A DNA stretch of 33,891 bases from Geobacteraceae bacterium (GTDB lineage: Bacteria > Desulfobacterota > Desulfuromonadia > Geobacterales > Geobacteraceae): the NCBI GenBank assembly GCA_024281055.1, contig JAMXLF010000077.1, positions 1-33,891 on the forward strand, written 5' to 3'. Shown piece after piece: positions 18,459-25,558 of this stretch (positions are counted from its first letter, which is position 1; each line of letters opens with the position of its first letter). A program made the position numbers and the translations under genes. The notes beneath the pieces are model-generated. The model had not been told where the DNA came from. It was given only the letters and a program-made list of their open reading frames with translations, and made no database searches.

Positions 18459-20405
18459 ATGCTTGATATGGTGCAGGCAGACAAGAAGCCGTTGATCCTG
18501 ATCGTCGATGACGAACGTTTCATGCAGGAGACATTCCGTGACACCCTGACGGATGCGGGGTTCAGCGCGGCAGTGGTTTCTGACGGGGCAACGGCTTTGG
18601 ACTGTTTCAAAGATCTGAAGCCGGATCTTGTTATCCTCGACCTGGTCATGCCGGATATTGACGGGTTTTCAATCTGTAAGGAAATCCGCGCGCTTCCCGA
18701 AGGGAAGGACACTCCGATAATGATGGTTACTGGGCTGGGCACGACAAAATCCATTCATAATGCTTTTGCGGTGGGAGCTACAGATTACATCTCGAAGCCG
18801 GTCAATCCGGATCTCCTGGTGTATCGTGTCCGTTCCTTGCTCCGGGCCGGCCGGAGCCTGAAACGTCTGGCGGAAAGTAATACAAGGCTTGCCACTACGG
18901 AGCAGATTGCCAGCCTGGGTAGCTGGGAGTGGGATCCCCTCAGCAACACCATCCGGGGATCGGCGGAGATGTTCAGAATGTTTGCGATCGAGCACCAATC
19001 CGCGGCGCTCACCTTTGAGAAGTTTCTCGCTGCCGTATACCCTCCGGACCGCGCAATGGTTGAATCCGCGTTGAAAAATGCCTGCAAGGGCAGATCAGCC
19101 TGCAGCCTGGAATGTCGCCTGAAGCACCCCGATGCATCGTTGCGCACCGTCCGGCTTCAGGGCCATCCGGATGTTACAGAGCCGAGAGTAGTTCCACGAC
19201 TGACCGGGACTCTCCAGGACATAACCGAGGCAAAACAGATCGAGGACCGCCTCAAGCTGCTCAAGGAGGCGATCGACTGTCTGCCGGTGGGGATCACCAT
19301 GAGTGACGTCCATGGCAGGATCATATACTCGAATCCTGCCGAGGCCGAAATGCACGGCTATGCGGCCGAGGAACTCATCGAAAAGGATGCCCGGCATTTT
19401 GCTCCCCGGAGTCTCAGCAAGCCGCTCCAGCCCGAACAGCTCAAGAAAGTCGGTGTCTGGCGTCGGGAGAGCGTCAATGTCCGGAAAAGCGGCGAAGAGT
19501 TTCCCGTGCAGCTCTCCTCGATAGCGGTAACTGATTCCGACGGGAAATGTCTCGGAATTGTCACGGCCTGTGAAGATATCACGAGCCGCAAAAGGTCGGA
19601 ACGAAGGATACAAAGTCTCGCCTACTATGACACCTTGACGGGGCTTCTCAACCGTGCGGCTTTCCTGGACCGGTTGCACCAGGCCCTTGCCCTGGCCAAG
19701 CGGGAAGGACACAAGATCGCGCTCATCTTCCTTGACCTTGATAACTTCAAAGATGTCAACGATACGCAGGGACACGATTTCGGCGATAAACTGCTGATGG
19801 CGGTGGCCGGACGCCTGACGGCGGGCATGCGCGAATCGGACACGCTCGCCAGGCTCGGCGGTGACGAATTCGTGCTTGTCCTGACGACCGACATCAGTCA
19901 GGACAGCACCGCTATTGCGGCGCAGAGGGTTCTTGCTCTCTTTGACGATCCGTTTTCCGTGGATGGACGCGAAATATACAGTAGCGTAAGTATCGGAATT
20001 GCTCTTTATCCCGATGATGGCAAGGATGCTGAAAACATGTTCAGGTGCGCCGATACGGCGATGTACCATGCAAAAAAAGAGGGGAAGTCCCGTTACCGTT
20101 TTTTCTCACAGGAAATGAATCGGAAGATCATGCAGCGGGTGGCGCTCGAAAACAGCATGCGTCAGGGCATGGACAAGGGTGAGTTCCATCTGTACTTTCA
20201 GCCCCAATGGGATCTCAAGACGGCCAGGATCGTGGGTGCGGAGGCCCTGTTGCGTTGGCAAGGCCCGGATTTCGGGCTCATGTTGCCCTCGTCGTTCATC
20301 CCCTTGGCTGAGAATTCCGGAATGATCTTCGGCATGGCGAATGGGTTCTGCGTACTGCCTGCAACCAGGCAAGAAACTGGATCTCGGCTGGGCATCGCGA
20401 TGTAA
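18459..20405 (+). CDS. REC-PAS-PAS-GGDEF-EAL protein, main fragment before frameshift
   Basis: This is the 648-residue N-terminal part of a cyclic-di-GMP turnover protein. A receiver (phosphorylatable Asp61 in VILDLVMP) is followed by two PAS domains (about 145-245 and 260-385), a GGDEF domain with intact RLGGDEF (467-471) and an upstream RESD inhibitory site, and the start of an EAL domain (EALLRW at 595). In the cyclase the NDTQGHDFGD segment keeps the Asp that makes the enzyme a normal diguanylate cyclase rather than the Ser of cGAMP-making Hypr enzymes. The reading frame is lost near 20335, giving some 20 unrelated residues and a stop. The ATG at 18459 follows AAGGAGAGC. Confidence 0.88.
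   Translation: MLDMVQADKKPLILIVDDERFMQETFRDTLTDAGFSAAVVSDGATALDCFKDLKPDLVILDLVMPDIDGFSICKEIRALPEGKDTPIMMVTGLGTTKSIHNAFAVGATDYISKPVNPDLLVYRVRSLLRAGRSLKRLAESNTRLATTEQIASLGSWEWDPLSNTIRGSAEMFRMFAIEHQSAALTFEKFLAAVYPPDRAMVESALKNACKGRSACSLECRLKHPDASLRTVRLQGHPDVTEPRVVPRLTGTLQDITEAKQIEDRLKLLKEAIDCLPVGITMSDVHGRIIYSNPAEAEMHGYAAEELIEKDARHFAPRSLSKPLQPEQLKKVGVWRRESVNVRKSGEEFPVQLSSIAVTDSDGKCLGIVTACEDITSRKRSERRIQSLAYYDTLTGLLNRAAFLDRLHQALALAKREGHKIALIFLDLDNFKDVNDTQGHDFGDKLLMAVAGRLTAGMRESDTLARLGGDEFVLVLTTDISQDSTAIAAQRVLALFDDPFSVDGREIYSSVSIGIALYPDDGKDAENMFRCADTAMYHAKKEGKSRYRFFSQEMNRKIMQRVALENSMRQGMDKGEFHLYFQPQWDLKTARIVGAEALLRWQGPDFGLMLPSSFIPLAENSGMIFGMANGFCVLPATRQETGSRLGIAM
20331..20340 (+). other. Frameshift point in the EAL domain
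   Basis: In the current frame GGC ATG GCG AAT reads G-M-A-N. If one base is restored after GGCAT (20331-20335), the following frame reads G-E-W-V-L-R-T-A-C-N-Q-A-R-N-W, exactly the expected EAL continuation, and runs without stop to 21004. A one-base deletion or sequencing error is therefore likely. No slippery heptamer is present. Confidence 0.85.
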
Positions 20406-20407
20406 AG

Positions 20408-21004
20408 GTGGCGGTTAATATCTCCGGGAAACAGCTGAGACAGCCGAATTTCCTGGATGTCACGGAACGGATTATCCGGGAAACGGGTGTGGAGCCTGGT
20501 GCGGTCGAGTTTGAATTCACGGAAAGCGTGATCATGGAAAAGGCGGAGCGAACCATCTGTACGCTCACGGCCCTCAAGGCTTTGGGGTTGCAACTGAGCA
20601 TAGACGACTTTGGCACCGGGTATTCCTCCCTCAGCTATCTGAAGTATTTCCCCATCGACCGGATCAAGATCGATCGGTCGTTTGTCATGGATATTGGTCG
20701 CAGCGATGGTGACTCAACGATAGTCGAGGCTATAATCTCCTTGGCCCACAGTCTGAAGTTGAAGGTGGTGGCTGAAGGTGTCGAGACCGCGGAACAGCTG
20801 CGGTTTCTCGCTGCCCGACGGTGTGACGAGGTGCAGGGCTTCTATCTGGCGCGGCCGATGGACGCACAGGAATTTGCCGCAACCCTGATAGGCGGGACTT
20901 GTGCCGAGAGCATGAACGGGCAGCAACCCGACTGGGTCAGCGGCCTTTCGGTTGACGCCGGACCAGGTGCGGGAGACGGAGGCTGGCCCTCACATAACCG
21001 GTAG
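20408..21004 (+). CDS. EAL phosphodiesterase domain, fragment after frameshift
   Basis: This is the downstream part of the broken gene; the true homologous frame begins at 20336, and a GTG at 20408 is the first start-like codon but has no well-placed ribosome site. It holds most catalytic residues of an EAL c-di-GMP phosphodiesterase: VAVNIS, FEFTES, SIDDFGTGYSS, DRIKIDRSF and VAEGVET, followed by QGFYLARP. Joined to the upstream part it would give about 848 residues. As it stands the phosphodiesterase half would not be made, so the upstream protein would keep only cyclase capacity. Confidence 0.75.
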   Translation: MAVNISGKQLRQPNFLDVTERIIRETGVEPGAVEFEFTESVIMEKAERTICTLTALKALGLQLSIDDFGTGYSSLSYLKYFPIDRIKIDRSFVMDIGRSDGDSTIVEAIISLAHSLKLKVVAEGVETAEQLRFLAARRCDEVQGFYLARPMDAQEFAATLIGGTCAESMNGQQPDWVSGLSVDAGPGAGDGGWPSHNR

Positions 21005-21097
21005 TGCGGGCACGCCAGTGCATCGGTGGGACTTGGATGCCGGTCTTCAGCTGCAACCGGCGCAAAGAATAGTGCGGAAATCAAAGGAGCGGGGAGC

Positions 21098-21316
21098 ATG
21101 AGCCAGAACGCGGTAGAGCAGCTTATCGGCCGTCTTGTTACCGATGTTACCTTTCGTGAAAGGGTGCGGGACGATGTATTGATGGCCTGCCATGAACACG
21201 GTTTCGCATTGACCCGGGATGAACTGTCGCTCGTGGGGCAGTTGGATCTCGATGTGTTTTCGCAGCTGGCCGAACTGGTGGCGGATGACCTGCGCAGGAG
21301 CGAGAATTTTTTATAG
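21098..21316 (+). CDS. Small Os1348/Nif11-like protein
   Basis: This 72-residue protein starts at the ATG at 21098, which follows AAAGGAGCGGGGAGC. It opens MSQNAVEQLIGRL, has a TDVTFRERV segment and a GFALTRDELSLVGQLDLD segment, and is mainly helical and acidic. This pattern resembles the small Os1348-type members of the NHLP clan and the Nif11 domain, known from leader peptides of ribosomal peptide products. There is no Gly-Gly cleavage site, no Cys/Ser/Thr-rich core and no maturation enzyme nearby, so a peptide natural product is unlikely. Sitting between c-di-GMP signalling genes, it may be a small regulatory or interaction domain. Family call is from memory of the pattern only. Confidence 0.7.
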   Translation: MSQNAVEQLIGRLVTDVTFRERVRDDVLMACHEHGFALTRDELSLVGQLDLDVFSQLAELVADDLRRSENFL

Positions 21317-21405
21317 TGGCGGTTTAACCGCTCGATCAATAATCCCGTGCGGACGTTTCTTTGCTGCCTGTGTAACTGGTGGTGTCTTGCTACAGGAGGT
21401 GTGGG

Positions 21406-22152
21406 ATGGATATGCCGACAATTCTGCTGGTTGATGACACGAAGCTGCTGCTGGAAATCGAAAAATCTTTTCTGGAAAACTCGCCTGTGCGTGTTCTTAC
21501 AGCAATGAATGGTGAAGAAGCCCTTAAAATTGTTAACAGTGAGCGGCCGGACTTGGTCATTCTTGATCAGAACATGCCGGTCATGAATGGTGTGACTTGT
21601 TGCGCCGCGATCCGACGGGACCCAGACCTGAAAAAGATTCCGGTTCTCATGATAAGCAGCGCTATTTCCCGGGAAGACCGTGAGATGTATAGACGAGTGG
21701 GATGTAGCGGTTTTCTGGCTAAGCCCCTGGAGCGCCAAAGTTTCCTTAAGGAAGTTCGCACATTCCTTCCGGCCGTGGAAAGAAGAGAGCCGCGGGTTCC
21801 CTGCCAGACTGCCGTGCGCATGGAAATTGCGGGATCGTCGTTTGCCGGGACATCTGAGAATATAAGTTTAAAAGGAATGTTTGTTTCAACTGCGTGCCAG
21901 GTGACGGTCGATGCTCAAGTTGTACTACGGTTTCGCCTGCCTGATACTGACGATGCTTCCTGGATAAGGGTCAAGGGACGGGTTGCCTGGATCAACCCCG
22001 AGCGACAGCTGACAAACCGGCTTCTCCCTCCGGGGGTCGGTGTTGAGTTCGTTGAGATTGTCGGTGAAGGTTTGCCCATTCTGCGCAAAACGGAACTATA
22101 TGAGTTTATCGAGTCCCGTCGGAGAAAGGGAGTGGGCATTGCTCCTGCTTAG
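21406..22152 (+). CDS. Response regulator with C-terminal PilZ domain
   Basis: This 248-residue protein has a receiver domain (about 4-121, Asp54 in VILDQNMPVM, Lys in FLAKPL) joined to a PilZ domain. The PilZ c-di-GMP motifs are complete: R-x3-R at 126-130 (RREPR) and N-x-S-x2-G at 152-157 (NISLKG). It should bind cyclic di-GMP and act as a phosphorylation-tuned effector, for instance on motility, exopolysaccharide or pili, but the output is not visible. The ATG at 21406 follows AGGAGG with six bases. It ends convergently with the ABC ATPase, the stop codons overlapping. Confidence 0.9.
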   Translation: MDMPTILLVDDTKLLLEIEKSFLENSPVRVLTAMNGEEALKIVNSERPDLVILDQNMPVMNGVTCCAAIRRDPDLKKIPVLMISSAISREDREMYRRVGCSGFLAKPLERQSFLKEVRTFLPAVERREPRVPCQTAVRMEIAGSSFAGTSENISLKGMFVSTACQVTVDAQVVLRFRLPDTDDASWIRVKGRVAWINPERQLTNRLLPPGVGVEFVEIVGEGLPILRKTELYEFIESRRRKGVGIAPA

Positions 22153-23081
22153 CCTTTCTCATTCAATATCGACACGAATACATCCTCCATGCTCGGTTCT
22201 ACCAACCGCATTCCCATAAGCTCAACACGTTCCTTACGAAGGATCTCGTCGACCCGTTCCCGTCCTTTCGCCGGCTCGTCGACCACAAGATGCACCCGGT
22301 CACCGAAAAGTCCCACGGATCCATCGGGCATTTTTTTTCGCAGCAGGCGGGCGGTGAGGCGGGCATCACTTGTGCGGATCTCCAGGATGCTTCCTTTCAT
22401 GAGCCTGCGCAGACTATACGGGGTGTCGCAGGCGAGGAGCCGTCCCTTGTGGATGAGTCCGACCCTGTGACAGCGGTCCGCCTCGTCGAGGTAGGCAGTA
22501 GTAATGACTATGGTAACTCCTTCCCGGAGGAGTTGATAAAGTATGCGCCAGAAGTCGCGACGGCTTACGGGGTCGACACCGTTTGTGGGTTCGTCGAGGA
22601 AGAGCACCCGTGGCGTGTGGATGAGGGCACAGGCAAGCCCGAGCTTCTGTTTCATGCCACCCGACAGGTTGCCTGCCAGCCGCTTCCTGAACGGGGTGAG
22701 GTTGCTGAAGGAGAGCAGCCTGCCTATTTGTTCATCACGGCCTTTGCGGGGGAGGGCGTAGATATCGGCGTAGAAATTGAGGTTCTCCATAACCGTCAAG
22801 TCCTGATAGAGACCGAAACGCTGGCTCATGTAGCCGATTTCCGCCTTGAGGGCCTCAGACTCCCGTCCTGTGTGGCGCCCCATGACCCAGGCATCTCCGG
22901 CAGTGGGATCCATGATGGCGGCGAGCATCCGCATAGTTGTGGTCTTTCCTGCCCCGTCCGAGCCGACGAGGCCGAACAGCTCGCCTTGTGTGATGGTGAG
23001 GGTGAGCCGGTCCACAGCTGTGAGGTTGCCGAAGCGCTTCGTCAGGTTGTCGGCCTTGATTGCGTCGTCAATGTTACTCAT
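22149..23081 (-). CDS. ABC exporter ATPase, YbhF/DrrA type
   Basis: This 310-residue ATPase of the ABC-2 drug or lipid exporter group has Walker A GSDGAGKTT (40-48), with Ser-Asp where the family often has Pro-Asn, signature LSGGMKQKLGLA, Walker B VLFLDEPTNGVDP and a C-terminal domain ending PSMEDVFVSIL, typical of this group. It overlaps the HlyD-like gene upstream by four bases. No ABC-2 permease follows: the next gene converges head-on, so the transporter is incomplete here. Confidence 0.9.
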   Translation of the reverse strand: MSNIDDAIKADNLTKRFGNLTAVDRLTLTITQGELFGLVGSDGAGKTTTMRMLAAIMDPTAGDAWVMGRHTGRESEALKAEIGYMSQRFGLYQDLTVMENLNFYADIYALPRKGRDEQIGRLLSFSNLTPFRKRLAGNLSGGMKQKLGLACALIHTPRVLFLDEPTNGVDPVSRRDFWRILYQLLREGVTIVITTAYLDEADRCHRVGLIHKGRLLACDTPYSLRRLMKGSILEIRTSDARLTARLLRKKMPDGSVGLFGDRVHLVVDEPAKGRERVDEILRKERVELMGMRLVEPSMEDVFVSILNEKG

Positions 23082-24115
23082 TTACCGGTTCCCGGTACCT
23101 TGCCCTTCAGGCCCGTAGTTTGGGTCCCGGTTTCGGTCAGAATCTCTGCGTCTGCCGGCATTCCGGGCTTGAGTTCCCTGTTAGGATTGGGAACGGTAAT
23201 CTTGATCCGGTAGACGAGCTTGACCCGTTCCTTCTGAGTCTGGACATTCTTCGGCGTGAATTCAGATTCTGAGGAGATGAAGGAGACCCGTCCTTCGTAG
23301 GTTTTTCCCGGCCAGGTGTCTGTTCTGACTCTGGCTGCCTGTCCCAGTTTGACCCTTCCCAAATCGGTTTCGGCAATATAGGCCTTGACCCAGACGCTTT
23401 CCAGCTCTCCGATGGTGATGATCGGCGTGCCGGGAGCGATCTGTTCGCCAGGTTCTATGTGCTTTGCCATGATCATGCCGGCAGTTGGTGCGGTGAGGGT
23501 GGCGTAACCGAACTGATCTTGGGCAAGTGCTAATGCTGCCTCCGCTTCCCTCAGTCGTGCGCGGGCCTGGTCAATGCGTTCGTGCCGCGGTCCTTTGCGC
23601 GTAAGGATCAGCGCTTCACGGGCCTGCCGGGCCTGTGCCGCGGTTGTGTCCCGGGTGGTCCGGGCGGCGTCGAAGCGCTGCTTCGGTATCACTTCTTTGC
23701 GATAGAGTTCTTCTTGTCGCTGAAAATCGTCAGCTGCCCGCTTCGCCTCGGCTTCGGCTGCAGCCAGCATGGCTTCGGCCTGGGCAATCTCTTCCCTGCG
23801 GGAGCCGGCGACGAGTTCCGCGAGCGTTGCCCGCGCCGATTGCGCTTCTGCTCTGCGGATCGCCACTGTATGGGCAAGGTCGGAGCTGTCGATGCGGGCA
23901 ACAATTTGACCACTCTGCACCATCTCACCTTCGTCTACAGGGCGCTCCAGAACTCGGCCGGAAATCTTGAAGCTTGCCTCGACAGTGGTGGCTTCGATGT
24001 TTCCTGAAACCTTGATGACGCTGATGTCGTTGCCGTGGCGACGGCTGACATATAGCGCGACTGCGGCGATAATGACGACCGCGACGATGATCGCCGAAAA
24101 TACTCCCTTTTTCAT
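23078..24115 (-). CDS. HlyD/YbhG-type membrane fusion protein
   Basis: This 345-residue periplasmic adaptor has an N-terminal membrane anchor (about 4-24), then a biotinyl-lipoyl half-motif (GNIEATTVEASFKISGRV), a long coiled coil (about 85-200, AEAMLAAAEAEAKRAADD and onward) and a beta-barrel part with APTAGMI and GEQIAPGTPI. It should link an inner-membrane ABC exporter to the outer membrane. The ATG at 24115 follows GGAGG with nine bases; a TTG one codon earlier is less likely. It is first of two genes with the ATPase. Confidence 0.9.
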   Translation of the reverse strand: MKKGVFSAIIVAVVIIAAVALYVSRRHGNDISVIKVSGNIEATTVEASFKISGRVLERPVDEGEMVQSGQIVARIDSSDLAHTVAIRRAEAQSARATLAELVAGSRREEIAQAEAMLAAAEAEAKRAADDFQRQEELYRKEVIPKQRFDAARTTRDTTAAQARQAREALILTRKGPRHERIDQARARLREAEAALALAQDQFGYATLTAPTAGMIMAKHIEPGEQIAPGTPIITIGELESVWVKAYIAETDLGRVKLGQAARVRTDTWPGKTYEGRVSFISSESEFTPKNVQTQKERVKLVYRIKITVPNPNRELKPGMPADAEILTETGTQTTGLKGKVPGTGK

Positions 24116-24177
24116 CAAAGGCCCTCCGGAGCGGTACAGCCGGCAATCCAGCCGGGATCACATGTAGATTGTTTTCA

Positions 24178-24206
24178 AGTATAATTGCAAGGATGCGGCG
24201 AGTAAA
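24178..24206 (-). promoter_or_regulatory. Sigma-70 promoter of the HlyD-ATPase pair
   Basis: On the minus strand TTTACT (plus 24201-24206), exactly 17 bases, TATACT (plus 24178-24183). It lies about 65 bases before the start codon and is divergent from the sigma-54 promoter at 24243. Confidence 0.65.
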
Positions 24207-24242
24207 GGAAAGAGTTGTCCGGTCAAGCGGTTGTATTTCACT

Positions 24243-24257
24243 TGGAACGGTTTATGC
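24243..24257 (+). promoter_or_regulatory. Sigma-54 promoter of the ANTAR regulator
   Basis: TGGAAC (24243-24248), five bases, ATGC (24254-24257) gives GG-N10-GC with a T-rich downstream flank. Transcription would start near 24269, about 49 bases before the start codon. This places the regulator under an enhancer-dependent activator. Confidence 0.7.
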
Positions 24258-24317
24258 TTTTAAAACTGCAGATATCTGGTTTGACCTGAAAAATACCAGT
24301 ATAAGGTGGTGATTTTA

Positions 24318-24884
24318 TTGAGAACAGTACTGATTTGCGATGACGAACCAGTCATCAGGATGAGCTTAAAAAATAAGCTGATGGAGCTGGGTTTCGACGA
24401 GGTGATGGAGTGCGGCGACGGCGAGACGGCGGTAAAACTGGCTCTTGATCGGTTGCCTGATATCGCCATCTTGGATATCGCTATGCCCAGGATGGACGGG
24501 ATTACTGCCGCCAGCGCGCTGAAAAAGAAGTTGAAAATCCCGATTATTTTTCTGACTGCGGCCTTCGACCCTGAGACGGTCAGGCGGGCCAGAGAGGCTG
24601 GTATCGCCGCGTTTCTCACCAAGCCTCTCCGTGAACAGGACCTCTGGCCTGCCATCGAGCTGGCATTTGCCCACGCAGATGAAGTGGAGGCTCTCAAGGA
24701 GGAAGTTGAGGATCTGAAGGAGTCGATCGAGAACCGAAAGATTATTGAAAAGGCTAAAGGTGTACTGATGAGAACTCAGGGGCTCTCAGAGCCGGAAGCA
24801 TTCCGCAAGCTGCAGAAACTGGCCATGGATAAACGGAAAAGCATGAGGCAAATTGCCGAGGCAATTCTACTCACCGAATCGTAG
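24318..24884 (+). CDS. ANTAR-domain response regulator (RNA antiterminator)
   Basis: This 188-residue protein has an N-terminal receiver (Asp53 in AILDIAMPRMDG, Lys in FLTKPL), a coiled-coil joint (about 115-130) and a C-terminal ANTAR RNA-binding domain with the typical ENRKIIEKAKGVLMRTQGLS segment. Such proteins bind paired hexaloop hairpins in nascent RNA when phosphorylated and stop terminator formation. In Geobacter sulfurreducens an ANTAR regulator, GnfR, acts on nitrogen-fixation genes; this is a candidate equivalent, but orthology was not tested. TTG at 24318 is preferred since AAGGTGG lies eight bases upstream; GTG at 24306 or 24309 would overlap it. No partner kinase is adjacent. 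Confidence 0.88.
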   Translation: MRTVLICDDEPVIRMSLKNKLMELGFDEVMECGDGETAVKLALDRLPDIAILDIAMPRMDGITAASALKKKLKIPIIFLTAAFDPETVRRAREAGIAAFLTKPLREQDLWPAIELAFAHADEVEALKEEVEDLKESIENRKIIEKAKGVLMRTQGLSEPEAFRKLQKLAMDKRKSMRQIAEAILLTES

Positions 24885-25006
24885 AGACGGTTTTATTAAC
24901 GACTGGAGGATATAGGTAATCCACGTCCTATCCGTTGATTCCGCAGCTGGTCGAGGATGTTGTCCTGTCGACGGCTGAGCGGTAACATCTTTGTTCCTTT
25001 TTCATG

Positions 25007-25041
25007 GACCGGTTTTCGAGTTTTCCGAAAACCGGTCTTTT
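25007..25041 (+). terminator. Strong terminator after the ANTAR gene
   Basis: GACCGGTTTTCG (25007-25018) and CGAAAACCGGTC (25026-25037) form a perfect 12-bp stem with a 7-base loop and four T after it. Bases 24885-25006 hold only weak hairpins and no gene. Confidence 0.85.
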
Positions 25042-25123
25042 AGGGTCAAAGGGGCTAACTCTGTAGACCAGCTGCTAAGGCGAGCCGTAGTTACAAAAGA
25101 CGACATTAATTTAAAAATTTGCA

Positions 25124-25152
25124 TTGTCAACCATGTAAAACTGTGTTATATT
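25124..25152 (+). promoter_or_regulatory. Sigma-70 promoter upstream of the riboswitch
   Basis: TTGTCA (25124-25129), exactly 17 bases, TATATT (25147-25152). Transcription would start near 25159, giving a leader of about 400 bases to the first gene. Between start and aptamer there is a 6-bp hairpin near 25204 and an 8-bp one at 25281-25315. Confidence 0.6.
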
Positions 25153-25280
25153 GCGCGCGACGCTGTAATAAGAATGTTTATTGCAATTGAAATTACGACG
25201 AATTGCTTGAAATAGCAATGACTTGCCCCATCACTTATATTATTTTGCAGGTTGTTTGACGATTCCTGCCGAAAAATGCA

Positions 25281-25315
25281 CTTCTGTCCGTCTCAGAAAA
25301 CTGTCCAGACAGAAG
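25281..25315 (+). repeat. Hairpin in the riboswitch leader
   Basis: CTTCTGTC (25281-25288) and GACAGAAG (25308-25315) are exact complements around a 19-base loop, 22 bases before the aptamer. Function unknown. Confidence 0.4.
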
Positions 25316-25337
25316 CTGAAAAATAGGTATCAGTAAG

Positions 25338-25422
25338 TCTCTCCGATAAGAGCAAAACCGGGGTAACCCGGTGACGCAGAACCACGGACCCGGTAACGGG
25401 CAGCCGAGTCGCCGAAGAGAGA
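25338..25422 (+). ncRNA. GEMM-I riboswitch aptamer, A20 (cGAMP-type) variant
   Basis: The segment carries the GEMM-I core. GCAAAACC leads into P2, ACCGGG-GTAA-CCCGGT with a GNRA loop (25356-25371); then GTGACGC joins to P3, with CCCG-GTAA-CGGG, then GGCAGCC and a 3-prime strand. P1 can form from TCTCTC (25338-25343) and GAGAGA (25417-25422). The base before the G-C pair that opens P2 (25351) is A, where cyclic-di-GMP members have G20; A20 marks the cGAMP-sensing subclass known from Geobacter. The mapping of position 20 was done by eye against the Vibrio Vc2 aptamer. It controls the exported-protein operon that follows. Confidence 0.85.
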
Positions 25423-25442
25423 GTGCTTATCTCTGCTTTTTT
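25416..25442 (+). terminator. Weak hairpin and T-run overlapping riboswitch P1
   Basis: AGAGA within the P1 3-prime strand can instead pair with TCTCT (25430-25434), followed by GC and six T. Only five base pairs form. Competition with P1 would make this a possible expression platform, but the strong terminator downstream is a better candidate. Confidence 0.4.
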
Positions 25443-25460
25443 AAATAAAAGGGATAATTG

Positions 25461-25497
25461 CGCCCGCCTTCGGTATGAGAAGGCGGGCGTTTTTTTT
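25461..25497 (+). terminator. Strong intrinsic terminator after the riboswitch
   Basis: CGCCCGCCTT (25461-25470) pairs perfectly with AAGGCGGGCG (25480-25489), followed by eight T. It stands 62 bases before the first start codon, so transcription of the operon must pass it. The 5-prime arm has GCCCG, able to pair with CGGGC of aptamer P3, a possible antiterminator. Confidence 0.88.
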
Positions 25498-25558
25498 GCC
25501 TGCCGACAGGCTGGTCAGGATCTTCGTCTGCAAATGTCACTTCATACAGGGGTTGTTG

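Noticed and set aside
20331-20410. Programmed ribosomal frameshift in the GGDEF-EAL gene
   Set aside because: No slippery heptamer or strong stimulatory structure was seen; a one-base deletion or error is simpler.
21098-21316. Ribosomal peptide natural-product precursor
   Set aside because: No double-Gly site, no core peptide and no maturation or export enzyme next to it.
22149-24115. Complete ABC-2 exporter
   Set aside because: No permease is encoded next to the ATPase on either strand.
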